From Azospirillum lipoferum 4B (GTDB lineage: Bacteria > Pseudomonadota > Alphaproteobacteria > Azospirillales > Azospirillaceae), in NCBI RefSeq assembly GCF_000283655.1, contig NC_016623.1, positions 372,001-436,000 on the forward strand: a stretch of 64,000 nucleotides of DNA, read 5' to 3'. Below are positions 44,207-53,152 of the stretch, piece after piece (the first letter of the stretch is position 1; each line of letters opens with the position of its first letter). The position numbers and the translations under genes are program-made. Under the pieces are notes generated by a model. That model worked only from the letters and a program-made list of their open reading frames with translations, was not told the DNA's origin and ran no database searches.

Positions 44207-45154
44207 TCAGGATAGGACCGGCCCGGTGCCCGCCGGCATCACGCGGTGCAGCAAGGCGGCCAGGTCGCGCAGGCCGCGGTCGCGCGGGTCGCTGGCCCGC
44301 CAGACCAGACCGATGACGCGGCCGGGCGGGCGGGCGCCGTTGGAAGACGCATCGAAGGGGCGGTAATCCACCAGCCCGCCGACGCTGGCGGTCCGGCCGG
44401 CCTCCCCCTGGGTCGCCAGCAGCGGCATCAGCGTACAGCCGGCCCCGGCGGCCACCATGTGGCGCAGGGTCTCCAGCCCGGTGGCATGGACGCCGCCGCC
44501 GCGCGCGCTGAGGCCGCAGGCGGCCAGCGCCTGATCGCGCAGGCAGTGCCCCTCCTCCAGCAGCAGAAGCTCCGACGGGTCGAGGTCGTTCAGCGACAGG
44601 GTGGGCGACGAACAGAGGCGATGGCCGGCGGGATGGGCGAGCAGGAAGGGCTCGAAGAACAGCGGCTCCGCCACCAGCCCGTCGGTTTCCACCGGCAGGG
44701 CCAGCAGCACGGCGTCGAGCCGGCCGTCGCGCAGCTCCTCCAGCAGGCTGTCGGTCCGTCCTTCCGACAGGATCAGCGTCAGGTCGGGCCAGGCCTCGCG
44801 CAGCGGCGGCAGGATGTGCGGGAACAGGTAGGGGCCCAGCGTGTGGATCGCCGCCAGCCGCAGCCGCCCGGTCAGCGCGCCGCCCGACCCGTCGGCCAGG
44901 GCCAGCAGGCGCCGCGCCTCCTCCAGCACCACACGGGCCTGGGCGACGATGGCCTCGCCACGCGGGGTCAGCAGGACCTTGCGGCTGGTCCGCTCGAACA
45001 GGGAGAGGCCAAGCGCCTCCTCCAGCTTGCGGATCTGGGCGCTCAGCGACGGCTGGCTGACGGCGCAGCGTTCGGCGGCGCGGCCGAAATGACGCAGCTC
45101 GGCGACGGCGACGACATATTCGAGGTCACGCAGGGAGAGGGCGGAGAGATTCAT
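44207..45154 (-). CDS. oxyR: Peroxide-sensing LysR regulator
   Basis: A 315-residue LysR-type activator with an N-terminal helix-turn-helix (about 4-63) and the redox pair C204 and C213 in EEGHCLRDQALAACG. The 9-residue spacing and surrounding sequence are the same as C199/C208 of E. coli OxyR, so a peroxide-formed disulfide is expected. It is divergent from the catalase gene and overlaps an OxyR-type box at its start codon, consistent with autoregulation and katA control. Confidence 0.95.
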   Translation of the reverse strand: MNLSALSLRDLEYVVAVAELRHFGRAAERCAVSQPSLSAQIRKLEEALGLSLFERTSRKVLLTPRGEAIVAQARVVLEEARRLLALADGSGGALTGRLRLAAIHTLGPYLFPHILPPLREAWPDLTLILSEGRTDSLLEELRDGRLDAVLLALPVETDGLVAEPLFFEPFLLAHPAGHRLCSSPTLSLNDLDPSELLLLEEGHCLRDQALAACGLSARGGGVHATGLETLRHMVAAGAGCTLMPLLATQGEAGRTASVGGLVDYRPFDASSNGARPPGRVIGLVWRASDPRDRGLRDLAALLHRVMPAGTGPVLS

Positions 45155-45166
45155 AGACAGTGCCTA
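45152..45166. promoter_or_regulatory. OxyR box at the oxyR start / katA upstream region
   Basis: ATAG-N7-CTAT (ATAGACAGTGCCTAT) fits the OxyR half-motif exactly and overlaps the oxyR start codon, within the 122-bp gap to katA. The second ATAG-N7-CTAT half expected 7 nt on is not clear. Confidence 0.75.
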
Positions 45167-45276
45167 TGGGAGCATTTCCTTCAATGTCTTGGATATATCG
45201 TTCAAGACGCCGGATAACCAGAGGCGAGACAATGACGCCGCACAGAGCGACACCCGCCTTAACGAGGATGACCCGG

Positions 45277-46728
45277 ATGAGCACCCTGACCACCAGCTTC
45301 GGCCAGCCCGTTCCCGACAACCAGAATTCGCTGAGCGCCGGTCCGCGCGGTCCGCTGCTGCTGCAGGACTTTCACCTGATCGAGAAGCTGGCCCATTTCA
45401 ACCGCGAACGCATTCCGGAGCGCGTGGTCCACGCCAAGGGCGCCGGCGCCTATGGCAGCTTCCGCGTCACCCGCGACGTGACCGGTTGGACCAAGGCCGC
45501 CTTCCTGTCGTCGGTGGGCAAGGAGACGCCCGTCTTCCTGCGCTTCTCCACCGTCGGCGGCGAGAAGGGCTCCGCCGATGCCGAGCGCGACCCGCGCGGC
45601 TTCGCCGTGAAGTTCTACACGGAAGAGGGCAACTACGATCTGGTCGGCAACAACACGCCGGTCTTCTTCCTGCGCGATCCGCTGAAGTTCCCGGATTTCA
45701 TCCACACCCAGAAGCGCAACCCGGCCACCAACCTGAAGGACCCCACCGCGATGTGGGACTTCTTCTCGCTGTCGCCGGAGACGATGCACCAGCTGACCAT
45801 CCTGTTCAGCGACCGCGGCACGCCGCGCAGCTATCGCCACATGGACGGCTTCAGCAGCCACACCTTCTCGTGGATCAACGCGGCGAACGAACGCTTCTGG
45901 GTCAAGTACCACTTCAAGACCCGCCAGGGCATCGAGAACTTCACCGCCGAGCAGGCGACGGTGATGGGCGGCATCGACCCCGACCACGCCACCCGCGACC
46001 TGTACGCCTCGATCGAGGAGGGCGACTTCCCGGCCTGGACCGTTTCGGTGCAGATCATGCCGGAGGCGGAGGCCGACGATTACCGCATCAACCCGTTCGA
46101 CCTGACCAAGGTGTGGCCGCATGCCGATTACCCGCTGATCGAGATCGGCGAGCTGGTGCTGAACCGCAACCCGGAGAATTTCTTCGCGGAGACCGAGCAG
46201 GCCGCCTTCAGCCCGGCCAGCGTGGTGCCCGGCATCTCCTTCAGCCCGGACAAGATGCTGCAGGGCCGGCTGTTCGCCTATGCCGACGCCCACCGCTACC
46301 GGCTGGGCGGCAACTACGCCCAAATCCCGGTGAACAAGCCGCAGGGCTGCCCGGTCCACAACTATCAGCGCGACGGCGCCATGCGCACCGACGGCAACGG
46401 CGGCGCCCGGCCGAATTACGAGCCGAACAGCTTCGGCGGCCCGACGCAGACCGGTGTCGCGAGCGAACCGCCGCTGCGCATCCGCGGCGACGCCGCCCAC
46501 TACGACCACCGCGAGGGCAACGACGACTACGCCCAGGCCGGCGCGCTGTTCCGCCTGATCGGCGCCGAGGCTCAGGACCGCCTGATGGACAACATCGCCG
46601 GCAGCCTGGGCAAGGCCCCGCTGTTCATCCAGCAGCGCCAGCTGAAGCATTTCCTGGCCGCCGACCCGGCCTATGGCGAGGGCGTGGCCAAGCGGCTGGG
46701 CCTGACCGTGGCGCAGGCCGCGGAGTGA
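45277..46728 (+). CDS. katA: Monofunctional haem catalase
   Basis: A 483-residue clade-3-type small-subunit catalase that breaks down hydrogen peroxide. Catalytic H52 lies in [13 protein letters not shown], the Asn lies in [10 protein letters not shown], and the haem-ligand Tyr in [17 protein letters not shown] 45277 is chosen because GAGGA lies 8-9 nt upstream and the protein then begins [19 protein letters not shown] as in the family; ATG 45232 would add 15 residues. It is induced by the divergent oxyR in related bacteria. Confidence 0.95.
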   Translation: MSTLTTSFGQPVPDNQNSLSAGPRGPLLLQDFHLIEKLAHFNRERIPERVVHAKGAGAYGSFRVTRDVTGWTKAAFLSSVGKETPVFLRFSTVGGEKGSADAERDPRGFAVKFYTEEGNYDLVGNNTPVFFLRDPLKFPDFIHTQKRNPATNLKDPTAMWDFFSLSPETMHQLTILFSDRGTPRSYRHMDGFSSHTFSWINAANERFWVKYHFKTRQGIENFTAEQATVMGGIDPDHATRDLYASIEEGDFPAWTVSVQIMPEAEADDYRINPFDLTKVWPHADYPLIEIGELVLNRNPENFFAETEQAAFSPASVVPGISFSPDKMLQGRLFAYADAHRYRLGGNYAQIPVNKPQGCPVHNYQRDGAMRTDGNGGARPNYEPNSFGGPTQTGVASEPPLRIRGDAAHYDHREGNDDYAQAGALFRLIGAEAQDRLMDNIAGSLGKAPLFIQQRQLKHFLAADPAYGEGVAKRLGLTVAQAAE

Positions 46729-46740
46729 CGTGAGATTTCC

Positions 46741-46768
46741 GGCCCTTCCGCCGCTTTGCGGAGGGGCC
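46741..46768 (+). terminator. GC-rich hairpin after katA
   Basis: The stem GGCCCTTCCGC / GCGGAGGGGCC (one wobble pair) lies 13 bp after the katA stop. There is no T run; it may be a 3' stabiliser or terminator. Confidence 0.5.
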
Positions 46769-46850
46769 GGCTACGAGATGCCGCGCCCATACCCCCGGGC
46801 GCTGGCATGATTGCCGGCATCCTGCCGCGCATTTCCCCGTTTGACTTGCA

Positions 46851-46886
46851 GCCCTCTTCCCGGCGACGGGGGGAGGGCGTTTTTTA
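46851..46886 (+). terminator. Terminator at the left edge of the AT-rich island
   Basis: The hairpin GCCCTCTTCCC / GGGGGGAGGGC (with G-T pairs) is followed by GTTTTTTAT. Base composition changes sharply just after it. Confidence 0.7.
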
Positions 46887-47086
46887 TGCTATTGTAAATG
46901 GTTCATCGTTCTATTCTGAGAAAGATGAATGTTGCACCATCCGAAGAGCAATGTATCCTCGCGCTATCCGCAACTCCTAGGCAAACATCAAAATTCTCGC
47001 GAACTGATTTGTATACAGTTTCTATCGCCATCTGATTGCAGTTGGCTGTAGATTTAGATACTGATTTCGTAAACCCGGAGATTAAA

Positions 47087-47848
47087 ATGGAAGAATGTTA
47101 TATGTGCAAGAGCCTCTCAACGTCGAAAGAGCACGTACCACCCAAATGCTTATTCCCGGAGGGAAAGGAATTTGGCGAAGACTTCCGGAAAAATTTAATA
47201 ACAGTTCCATCTTGCGACCAGCACAATTCAGCAAAATCAAGCGACGACGAGTTCTTGATGATCAGCCTTGCCGGAATCATCGGGAACAACTCTATTGGAT
47301 TCAGACATAAGTTTAGCAAAGTTAACAGGGCCATTAGGAGAAATTCTAAAATACTTTTGGAAGAAGTTTTCGTCGGTGAAAAGAAGATATTTGCGATTGA
47401 GTGTAGAAATAATTCGTTTATTGATTGCATTTGGGGAACGCCAAATTACGAAAGACTGAGTAGGTGTTTCGACCGCATTGTCAGAGGAATTTATCTACAT
47501 CACTTTGGCGAGAAATTTTTCGGAGAAACAAGGGTAGTTCTAGGCTACCTCTCCATTAAGGAGCCAAGCGCCAGAAACTTTTATCATTTTATAAGGGATA
47601 AATCTGAGATTGAACTCAGGGATAAACAGAATCATGGAAACAATCCCGATGTATTCTATTATCAAATTTCGGATCGTGATCAATTTGGCATCAGTCTTGT
47701 TAGGTTTTGTTTTTATGGTGGCATAAACATATATGCTTCCCTCAAGCCAGACGGAACACAACTCCCAATGAATTTGGCCGTTGAGCTAATGAACAAAGGA
47801 ATAAAAACGATATTCTATCTCGGAGACAAAAAATACGAGATAAATTGA
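47087..47848 (+). CDS. HNH-nuclease-like protein on an AT-rich foreign island
   Basis: A 253-residue protein with an N-terminal zinc/HNH-like pattern: C4 and C7 (CYMC), then SKEHVPPKCLFP (H16), then CDQHNSAKSSDDE (C43, H46, N47). This arrangement resembles small HNH endonuclease-like proteins found singly in genomic islands. The remaining 190 residues are aromatic-rich and unassigned. The gene is markedly AT-rich in a GC-rich genome, with codon use quite unlike its neighbours, so it was acquired by transfer. ATG 47087 has GGAG 7 nt upstream; TTG 47036 is an in-frame alternative. It could be a lone defence nuclease, but that is a guess. Confidence 0.7.
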   Translation: MEECYMCKSLSTSKEHVPPKCLFPEGKEFGEDFRKNLITVPSCDQHNSAKSSDDEFLMISLAGIIGNNSIGFRHKFSKVNRAIRRNSKILLEEVFVGEKKIFAIECRNNSFIDCIWGTPNYERLSRCFDRIVRGIYLHHFGEKFFGETRVVLGYLSIKEPSARNFYHFIRDKSEIELRDKQNHGNNPDVFYYQISDRDQFGISLVRFCFYGGINIYASLKPDGTQLPMNLAVELMNKGIKTIFYLGDKKYEIN

Positions 47849-48074
47849 GTAGTGAAAAATTTCTTAACGCCTGCACTGAAGAGAAGTTATGAGATTTTCA
47901 AATTGTTCCTGAGCACCTCAGAAGGATGATTGCGATTCCACCCTGCTCCGGCTGGCGGACGCCGCCCGATCCGCCCCCTCCCCCACCCGAATGGTGTGGT
48001 CTCCGCATGGGGGCAGACAAATCCTGTCGAGCCGTCCTAAAGTCCGCCTTCAGCGCGACAGCATCGATGACGGA

Positions 48075-48521
48075 ATGGGACGGGACCGCGACACCGAGAA
48101 ATCCAGCAGCGAACGATCCACCAGCGCCTTGACCGGGAAGGGGCTGGACACCCTGCTGGCGGCGGCGGAAACGCTGCCGCATGCGCCGGAGGATGCGTGG
48201 CGGCTCGATCTGTTCCGGGTGGCGCTGCGCATCGCCCGGTCCACCGAGTCGGTGACGGATCTGGAACGCGCCAACCTCGCCTTCAAGGCGCTGCCGCACC
48301 GGCTGCGCAACCCGCTGGTCGACCGCGCCGCCATGCTCGCCCGGCGCGAGGCGGAGCGCGCGCAGGTGACTGCGGAGCCGGAGGAAGAGCCGAAATCCGG
48401 CGGGCTGCTGGGTGGGCTGTTCGGGCGGGCGGCCGGCCGGCCGAGCCGGAAGACCGCCAAGGAACGGCTGATGCGCGAACTGACGACCCGCCGCGACCCG
48501 GACGACGACCGGGAGACGTGA
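48075..48521 (+). CDS. Conserved hypothetical protein
   Basis: A 148-residue soluble protein starting at ATG 48075 (ATG 47991 is in frame but lies in GC-rich DNA with no ribosome site). A helical core (LDTLLAAAETLPHAPEDAW) is followed by an acidic and then a Gly-rich stretch (PKSGGLLGGLFGRAAGRPSR) and a charged tail. No family recognised. It lies just right of the AT-rich island and about 230 bp before the lytic transglycosylase gene. Confidence 0.5.
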   Translation: MGRDRDTEKSSSERSTSALTGKGLDTLLAAAETLPHAPEDAWRLDLFRVALRIARSTESVTDLERANLAFKALPHRLRNPLVDRAAMLARREAERAQVTAEPEEEPKSGGLLGGLFGRAAGRPSRKTAKERLMRELTTRRDPDDDRET

Positions 48522-48755
48522 TTCGCCGAAAGACCCGATTGCCGAAAGACCCAGGCAACGGAAATCCGGGCAGAAGGCGATCCGGACGGCAGATGGCCGT
48601 CCGGCCGCTTGTCCGTCCGAAGGACTCCGGTGCCCTCCCCCCTTCGCGTTCCCCGGCCGCGTCGAAGGTCACAGCCGGGACGGTTTACGGCGGGGCCGGA
48701 ATGTGCAAAGGTCGCTACCTCCAAATCGGGCTTATCCTAAAGTTAGAACTGAACG

Positions 48756-49832
48756 ATGACCGGGGGTTCCGTGCGTCGCCTGAAGCCGTTGCTGACCTGC
48801 GCCGCCCTGACCGCCCTGCTGAGCGCCTGCGCCAGCGGGGGCGGATCGCACCGCACCGCCACCCCGGCGGAGATCGACGCCCACATCGCCGAGGCGTCCA
48901 AGCGCTTCGACATGCCGGAGCTGTGGATCCGCGAGGTGATCCGCCAGGAAAGCGGCGGGCGCACCACCGTCAACGGCAAGCCGATCGTCAGCAAGGCCGG
49001 CGCCATGGGGCTGATGCAGGTGATGCCCGGCACCTATGAGGAGATGCGGCGCAAGCACGATCTGGGCTCCGACCCGTTCGATCCGCATGACAACATCATC
49101 GCCGGCACCGCCTATCTGCGCGAGATGTACAACCTGTTCGGCGCGCCGGGCTTCCTCGGCGCCTACAATTGCGGTCCGGGCTGTTACGGCGACTATCTGG
49201 CCGGCAAGCGCAGCCTGCCGGGCGAGACGCGGCGCTATATCGCGTCGGTCGGCCCGCGGCTGAACCGCACCCCGGCCCCCAACGGCGCCGACATCGTGCT
49301 GGTCAGTGCGCCGTCCTCCGATTTGCCGTCGCACTTTGGACCGTCCTACACCTCGTCGCAGCCAACCCCCTCCTATCAGGCGCCCTCCTATCAGGCGCCC
49401 TCCTACGCGCCGCCGGCGAACAGCCGCCCGGCGGCCAGCCGTCCGCCGATCGCCGTGGCGGCGCTGCCCGCCCCGGCAGCGGCTCCGGCGCCCGCGGTGC
49501 GGGTGGTGGCGCCCGACACCTCGACGCCCGATGCGCCGGCACCGCGGCCGGTGGCGACGATGGCCGGACCGGCGACCGCCGGCGGCGGGGTGTGGACGGT
49601 GCAGCTTGGCGCCTTCCGCTCGCCCGACGACAGCCAGCGCGTGATCGACCGCGCCCGCAGCTCCATGCCGGTGCTGTCGCGCTCGCAACGGATCGTGCAG
49701 GCGGTGGACACCCAGACCGGGCCGCTCTACCGCGCCCGCCTGTCCGGTTTGTCGCAACAGGATGCGGCCAGCGCCTGCAGCGGACTGGTCACAATCGGCA
49801 TGGCCTGCTTCGTGGTTGCGCCGGGGGCGTGA
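48756..49832 (+). CDS. Lytic transglycosylase with C-terminal SPOR domain
   Basis: A 358-residue lipoprotein (lipobox LSAC, Cys 25) with an SLT domain (about 38-165): catalytic E65 in RQESGG, then AMGLMQVMPGTYEEM and YNCGPGCYGDYLAG. A Pro/Ser-rich linker with repeated PSYQA units follows (about 200-220), and then a SPOR domain (about 275-355, VWTVQLGAFRSPDDSQRVID). It should cut peptidoglycan glycan strands; the SPOR domain targets denuded glycan at the division site. The start may be ATG 48756 or GTG 48771, the latter with a better ribosome site. Confidence 0.9.
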   Translation: MTGGSVRRLKPLLTCAALTALLSACASGGGSHRTATPAEIDAHIAEASKRFDMPELWIREVIRQESGGRTTVNGKPIVSKAGAMGLMQVMPGTYEEMRRKHDLGSDPFDPHDNIIAGTAYLREMYNLFGAPGFLGAYNCGPGCYGDYLAGKRSLPGETRRYIASVGPRLNRTPAPNGADIVLVSAPSSDLPSHFGPSYTSSQPTPSYQAPSYQAPSYAPPANSRPAASRPPIAVAALPAPAAAPAPAVRVVAPDTSTPDAPAPRPVATMAGPATAGGGVWTVQLGAFRSPDDSQRVIDRARSSMPVLSRSQRIVQAVDTQTGPLYRARLSGLSQQDAASACSGLVTIGMACFVVAPGA

Positions 49833-49955
49833 GCGGGATGGCCGGGCAGGTCCCTGCCGCATGGATGACGTCCATCGGTTGGTTTGCCGCCCGGCCGGTG
49901 CCGTTGCTATCCTGATCGCCGAATAACGGCGCTTAGGGGCGCTGAGGAGGCAGGC

Positions 49956-50459
49956 GTGGCGGAGCCGGACGGTCTTCAGCTTGGGACGGGTGTGGGCGCC
50001 GCGGTTCTGCGCTTCCTCGACCGCAGCCTCAGCGTCAATGTCGCGACCAGCGACCGGGCGAACCGGCCCCTGGTCGCGCGGGCGGTGGCGGCACGGGCGA
50101 GTTGCGGGGGAGAGCGGCTGACCGTTCTGCTCGACGGGCGGGCCAATGCCGAACTGGTGGCCGCCGTCGCCGACACCGGCCGGCTGGCCGTGGTCTTTTC
50201 CGAACCCAGCACCCACCGCTCCCTGCAGGTCAAGGGCGACGGCGCCGTCGTGACCGCCCCGACGGCGGAAGAGGCGGCGCTCGCCGGCCCCTACCTGGAC
50301 GGCTTCATCGCCGAGCTGACCGGCATCGGCTTCACCGAGCCCTTCATCCGGGCGGTGATGACCTGCGATCCGGTCGATCTGGTGGCGCTGCATGTCCGCC
50401 CGGCCACGGTGTTCGACCAGACGCCGGGCCCGAAGGCCGGCGAGCCGGTGCCGGCATGA
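49956..50459 (+). CDS. Split-barrel (PNPOx-like) protein
   Basis: A 167-residue protein beginning with GTG 49956, preceded by GAGGAGG. It looks like a pyridoxamine-phosphate-oxidase-like FMN split barrel: LDRSLSVNVATSDRANRPLV, GRLAVVFSEPSTHRSLQVKG, then a helical end with TCDPVDLVALHVRP. It is not a true PdxH. The next gene overlaps by 4 bp (ATGA) and has another split-barrel domain, so the two probably form a complex or share a substrate. Confidence 0.7.
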   Translation: MAEPDGLQLGTGVGAAVLRFLDRSLSVNVATSDRANRPLVARAVAARASCGGERLTVLLDGRANAELVAAVADTGRLAVVFSEPSTHRSLQVKGDGAVVTAPTAEEAALAGPYLDGFIAELTGIGFTEPFIRAVMTCDPVDLVALHVRPATVFDQTPGPKAGEPVPA

Positions 50460-51838
50460 GCGACCGGCAAGACCACCATCCCGTGCTGACGCTGGATGCC
50501 ATCCGGACCTGTCTGGAGGGGATGATCCCCGCCACCATCGCCACGGTGGCGCCGGACGGCACGCCCAACGTCTCGCAATTGTCGCAGGTCCATTACGTCG
50601 ACCCCGGCCATATCGCCCTGTCCTATCAGTTCTTCAACAAGACGCGGGCCAACATCCTTGACTGCCGGGACGCCCTTCTGGAGGTCATCGACCCGTCGAC
50701 CGGGGCGCAGTACCGGCTGCGGTTGGACTATCTGCGGACCGAGACCGACGGGCCGCTGTTCGAGAGCATGAAGGCCAAGCTGTCGGGCATCGCCTCTCAT
50801 GTCGGGATGGCGGAGGTGTTCCGGCTGCGCGGCGCCGACCTGTTCCGGGTGACGGAGATCGAGGCGGTGCCCGGCGGCCATCCCCTGCCCGGGCGCATGC
50901 GCCCGCGCAGCCTGCTGTCGGCCGTCCGGCGCGCCTGCGAAGGCTTGCGCGGCTGCGCCGACCTGTCCGACCTGCTCGACCGCGCCATCGTCGCCCTGCG
51001 CGACCTGTTCGGGGTGGAGCATGCGCTGATCCTGCTGCCGGATGCCGCCAGCGGGCGGCTGTTCACCGTCGCCGCCCTCGGCTATGAGGGGAGCGGGCGG
51101 GGCAGCGGCATCGGCTGGGAGGTGGCGCCCGGCGACGGGGTGATCGGCGTGGCGGCGCGCGAACGGGTGCCGATCCGCATCACCCACATGACCACCGACG
51201 TCGCCTATAGCATGGCGATGCGGCAGGGCACGGCGGCGGGGCGGTTGCGCGAGATCCCCTTCCCCGGCCTGGAACAGCCGCACAGCCAACTGGCGGTGCC
51301 GATCCTGGCGCATGAGGCCGGGGACGGCTGCGGCAAGCTGGCCGGGGTGCTTTTCGTGGAGAGCGCGCAGGAGATGCGCTTCACCTACGACGACGAGGAT
51401 GCGCTGGCGACGCTCGCCGCACAGCTGGGCGCGCTGATGCGCAGCCTGCCCGCGGCCCAAGCGACGGAGGGCGAGGATACGCCGGCCGAGACCGCAGCGG
51501 CGCCGGCCGGCGGACAGCCGGTCACCGTGCGCCATTACGCCACCGACGACAGCGTCTTCCTCGACCACGACTATCTGATCAAGGGCGTGGCCGGGGCGAT
51601 CCTGTGGAAGCTGGTGCGCGACCACACGACGCTGGGGCGCACCGACTTCACCAACCGCGAATTGCGGCTGGCGCCGGACATCCCGCTGCCGGATTTCGCC
51701 GAGAATCTGGAAGCGCGGCTGATCCTGCTGCAACGCCGGCTGGACGACCGCCGCGGACCGTTGCGGATCGAGAAGACCGGGCGCGGGCGGTTCCGGCTGC
51801 TGGTGGAGACGCCGCTGCGGCTGGAAGAGATGCAGTGA
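50456..51838 (+). CDS. Split-barrel / GAF fusion protein
   Basis: A 460-residue protein with three parts. The first is an N-terminal PNPOx-like split barrel (about 10-140; MIPATIATVAPDGTPNVSQL and HYVDPGHIALSYQFFNKT). The second is a GAF domain (about 165-320; VEHALILLPDAASGRLFTVA and SQLAVPILAHE). The third is a C-terminal stretch (about 345-460; ILWKLVRDHTTLGRTDFTN, then RFRLLVETPLRLEEM). GAF domains bind small ligands or haem. The combination suggests a redox- or gas-linked sensor with no obvious output enzyme. ATG 50456 overlaps the previous stop, so the two are coupled. Confidence 0.75.
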   Translation: MSDRQDHHPVLTLDAIRTCLEGMIPATIATVAPDGTPNVSQLSQVHYVDPGHIALSYQFFNKTRANILDCRDALLEVIDPSTGAQYRLRLDYLRTETDGPLFESMKAKLSGIASHVGMAEVFRLRGADLFRVTEIEAVPGGHPLPGRMRPRSLLSAVRRACEGLRGCADLSDLLDRAIVALRDLFGVEHALILLPDAASGRLFTVAALGYEGSGRGSGIGWEVAPGDGVIGVAARERVPIRITHMTTDVAYSMAMRQGTAAGRLREIPFPGLEQPHSQLAVPILAHEAGDGCGKLAGVLFVESAQEMRFTYDDEDALATLAAQLGALMRSLPAAQATEGEDTPAETAAAPAGGQPVTVRHYATDDSVFLDHDYLIKGVAGAILWKLVRDHTTLGRTDFTNRELRLAPDIPLPDFAENLEARLILLQRRLDDRRGPLRIEKTGRGRFRLLVETPLRLEEMQ

Positions 51839-51859
51839 GGGGGCGTGGGATGGCAGCGG

Positions 51860-52843
51860 TTACGGGACAGGTGACACGCCAGCCAGTTCCCGCGCCGGCG
51901 CGGTGGCGAGCGCCGTCTGCAGATAGTCGAGGAAGGCGCGCTCCGCCCGGTTCAGCTTGGCCTGTTCGTTCCAGATCAGGTGGACGTTGACCGGCGCGAT
52001 TCCCTCATAGGGCGGCAGTTCCCACAGCATGCCGTCATCCACGTCGCGGGCGGCGATGTGTTCCGGCAGGGGTCCGATGCCGAGGCCGCAGAGGATCATG
52101 CGGCGCACCTCCTCCAGATTGGCGGAGGACGCGACGACGCGGCCGGCGAAGCCCTCCCGCGCGCGGAACAACGTCAGCGGCGACAGGGCGCCGTCGATCT
52201 GGTCGGAAGTGAAGGAGACGAAATTCTCGTGCCGCAGTTCGGCGATGTCGATGTCGCGCTGCCCGAACAGGCGGAACTCGGAACCGCAATAAAGACGGTA
52301 GGTCTGGCGCAGGAACACCTGACTGGACAATCCGGGAATCGGTTCGCGCAACAGGCAGATCGCCATGGCGCCGACCCGCTGCTGCAAGGCGATATGAGCG
52401 TCGGCCGAGGCCATCACGTCGATGCGGAAGGTCACCTGCGGATACATCCGGTGGAATTCCCGCAGCGAGCGGTCGAGCAGCGGCGTCTGGATGCGGCTGG
52501 TCATCAGGATGTGGACATGACCGCTGATCTCGTCCTTGGCGTCGCGCACCAGGGCGCCCAGGCGGGACACGGTGGCGTGGATCGCCACCGCCTCGTCATA
52601 GACCTGCTCGCCGGCGGCAGTGACGGCGAAGCGGCCGGGACCGCGGTCGATCAGGGTGCGCCCGAGCTGCTCCTCCAGCCGCTTCAGCGCGAGGCTGACC
52701 GCGGGCTGCGTCAAAAACAGGCGGACGGAAGCCTTTGTGATGCTCCCCTCCTGTACGATCACCATGAAGGTGCGCAGCAGGTTCCAGTCCATCTGCTGCC
52801 CAAGACGGGCCAGAGCCTGCCGTTCCGCCTCGGTTTCGTTCAC
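51860..52843 (-). CDS. LysR-family regulator, divergent from the hydrolase cluster
   Basis: A regulator of about 327 residues. The helix-turn-helix (MDWNLLRTFMVIVQEGSITK, then LTQPAVSLALKRLEEQLG) is followed by a LysR substrate-binding domain. The GTG at 52843 has a GGAGAGGGCGGGGG purine run upstream; ATG 52792 is the other option and would begin exactly at the usual family start. It is divergent from the M20 peptidase gene across a 309-bp gap, so it probably controls the long rightward catabolic cluster. Confidence 0.88.
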   Translation of the reverse strand: MNETEAERQALARLGQQMDWNLLRTFMVIVQEGSITKASVRLFLTQPAVSLALKRLEEQLGRTLIDRGPGRFAVTAAGEQVYDEAVAIHATVSRLGALVRDAKDEISGHVHILMTSRIQTPLLDRSLREFHRMYPQVTFRIDVMASADAHIALQQRVGAMAICLLREPIPGLSSQVFLRQTYRLYCGSEFRLFGQRDIDIAELRHENFVSFTSDQIDGALSPLTLFRAREGFAGRVVASSANLEEVRRMILCGLGIGPLPEHIAARDVDDGMLWELPPYEGIAPVNVHLIWNEQAKLNRAERAFLDYLQTALATAPARELAGVSPVP

Positions 52844-53152
52844 TCCCCCGCCCTCTCCATCGGTGCCCGATTCCGGTGCATTCGTTCTGCCGCCCAAATA
52901 CTACGCACATGATTGCCCACTGAGCAACTGCGGCATAAATCAAACTCATGGGCGAAATGAAAAATGCTTATTTGCCACGTCGCATTCGTCATCGCCTAAT
53001 CGACACATGGCGGTCCTCAAACATCGCCAAGCCGGACATGCATAACGTCGCATTATAGCGGTCATATCCATTTGGGATAGGCCGCGCAGCAGCCGCTTTG
53101 TCTTTTTTCAACCGACCGCGCAATCCAGCCGCATCGGCGAAGAGGATTCGGA
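52844..53152. other. Divergent control region of the hydrolase cluster
   Basis: A 309-bp AT-richer gap between the LysR gene and the M20 peptidase gene. It contains a 10-bp direct repeat, ACGTCGCATT, at 52977-52986 and 53045-53054. These could be regulator contacts, but no classic T-N11-A LysR box is certain. Confidence 0.4.

Larger units (their letters stand above)
46729..47086. other. Intergenic region between katA and the HNH-like gene
   Basis: A 358-bp gap. The left half is GC-rich with two hairpins (46741-46768 and 46851-46886). From about 46887 it is AT-rich and belongs to the foreign island. A 36-codon frame (46925-47035, starting MNVAPSEEQC) lies here but has no support beyond being open. 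Confidence 0.5.

Noticed and set aside
46925-47035. A 36-codon open frame (MNVAPSEEQC) upstream of the HNH-like gene
   Set aside because: No ribosome site of note and too short to judge. It could be an antitoxin or leader peptide, but nothing supports it.
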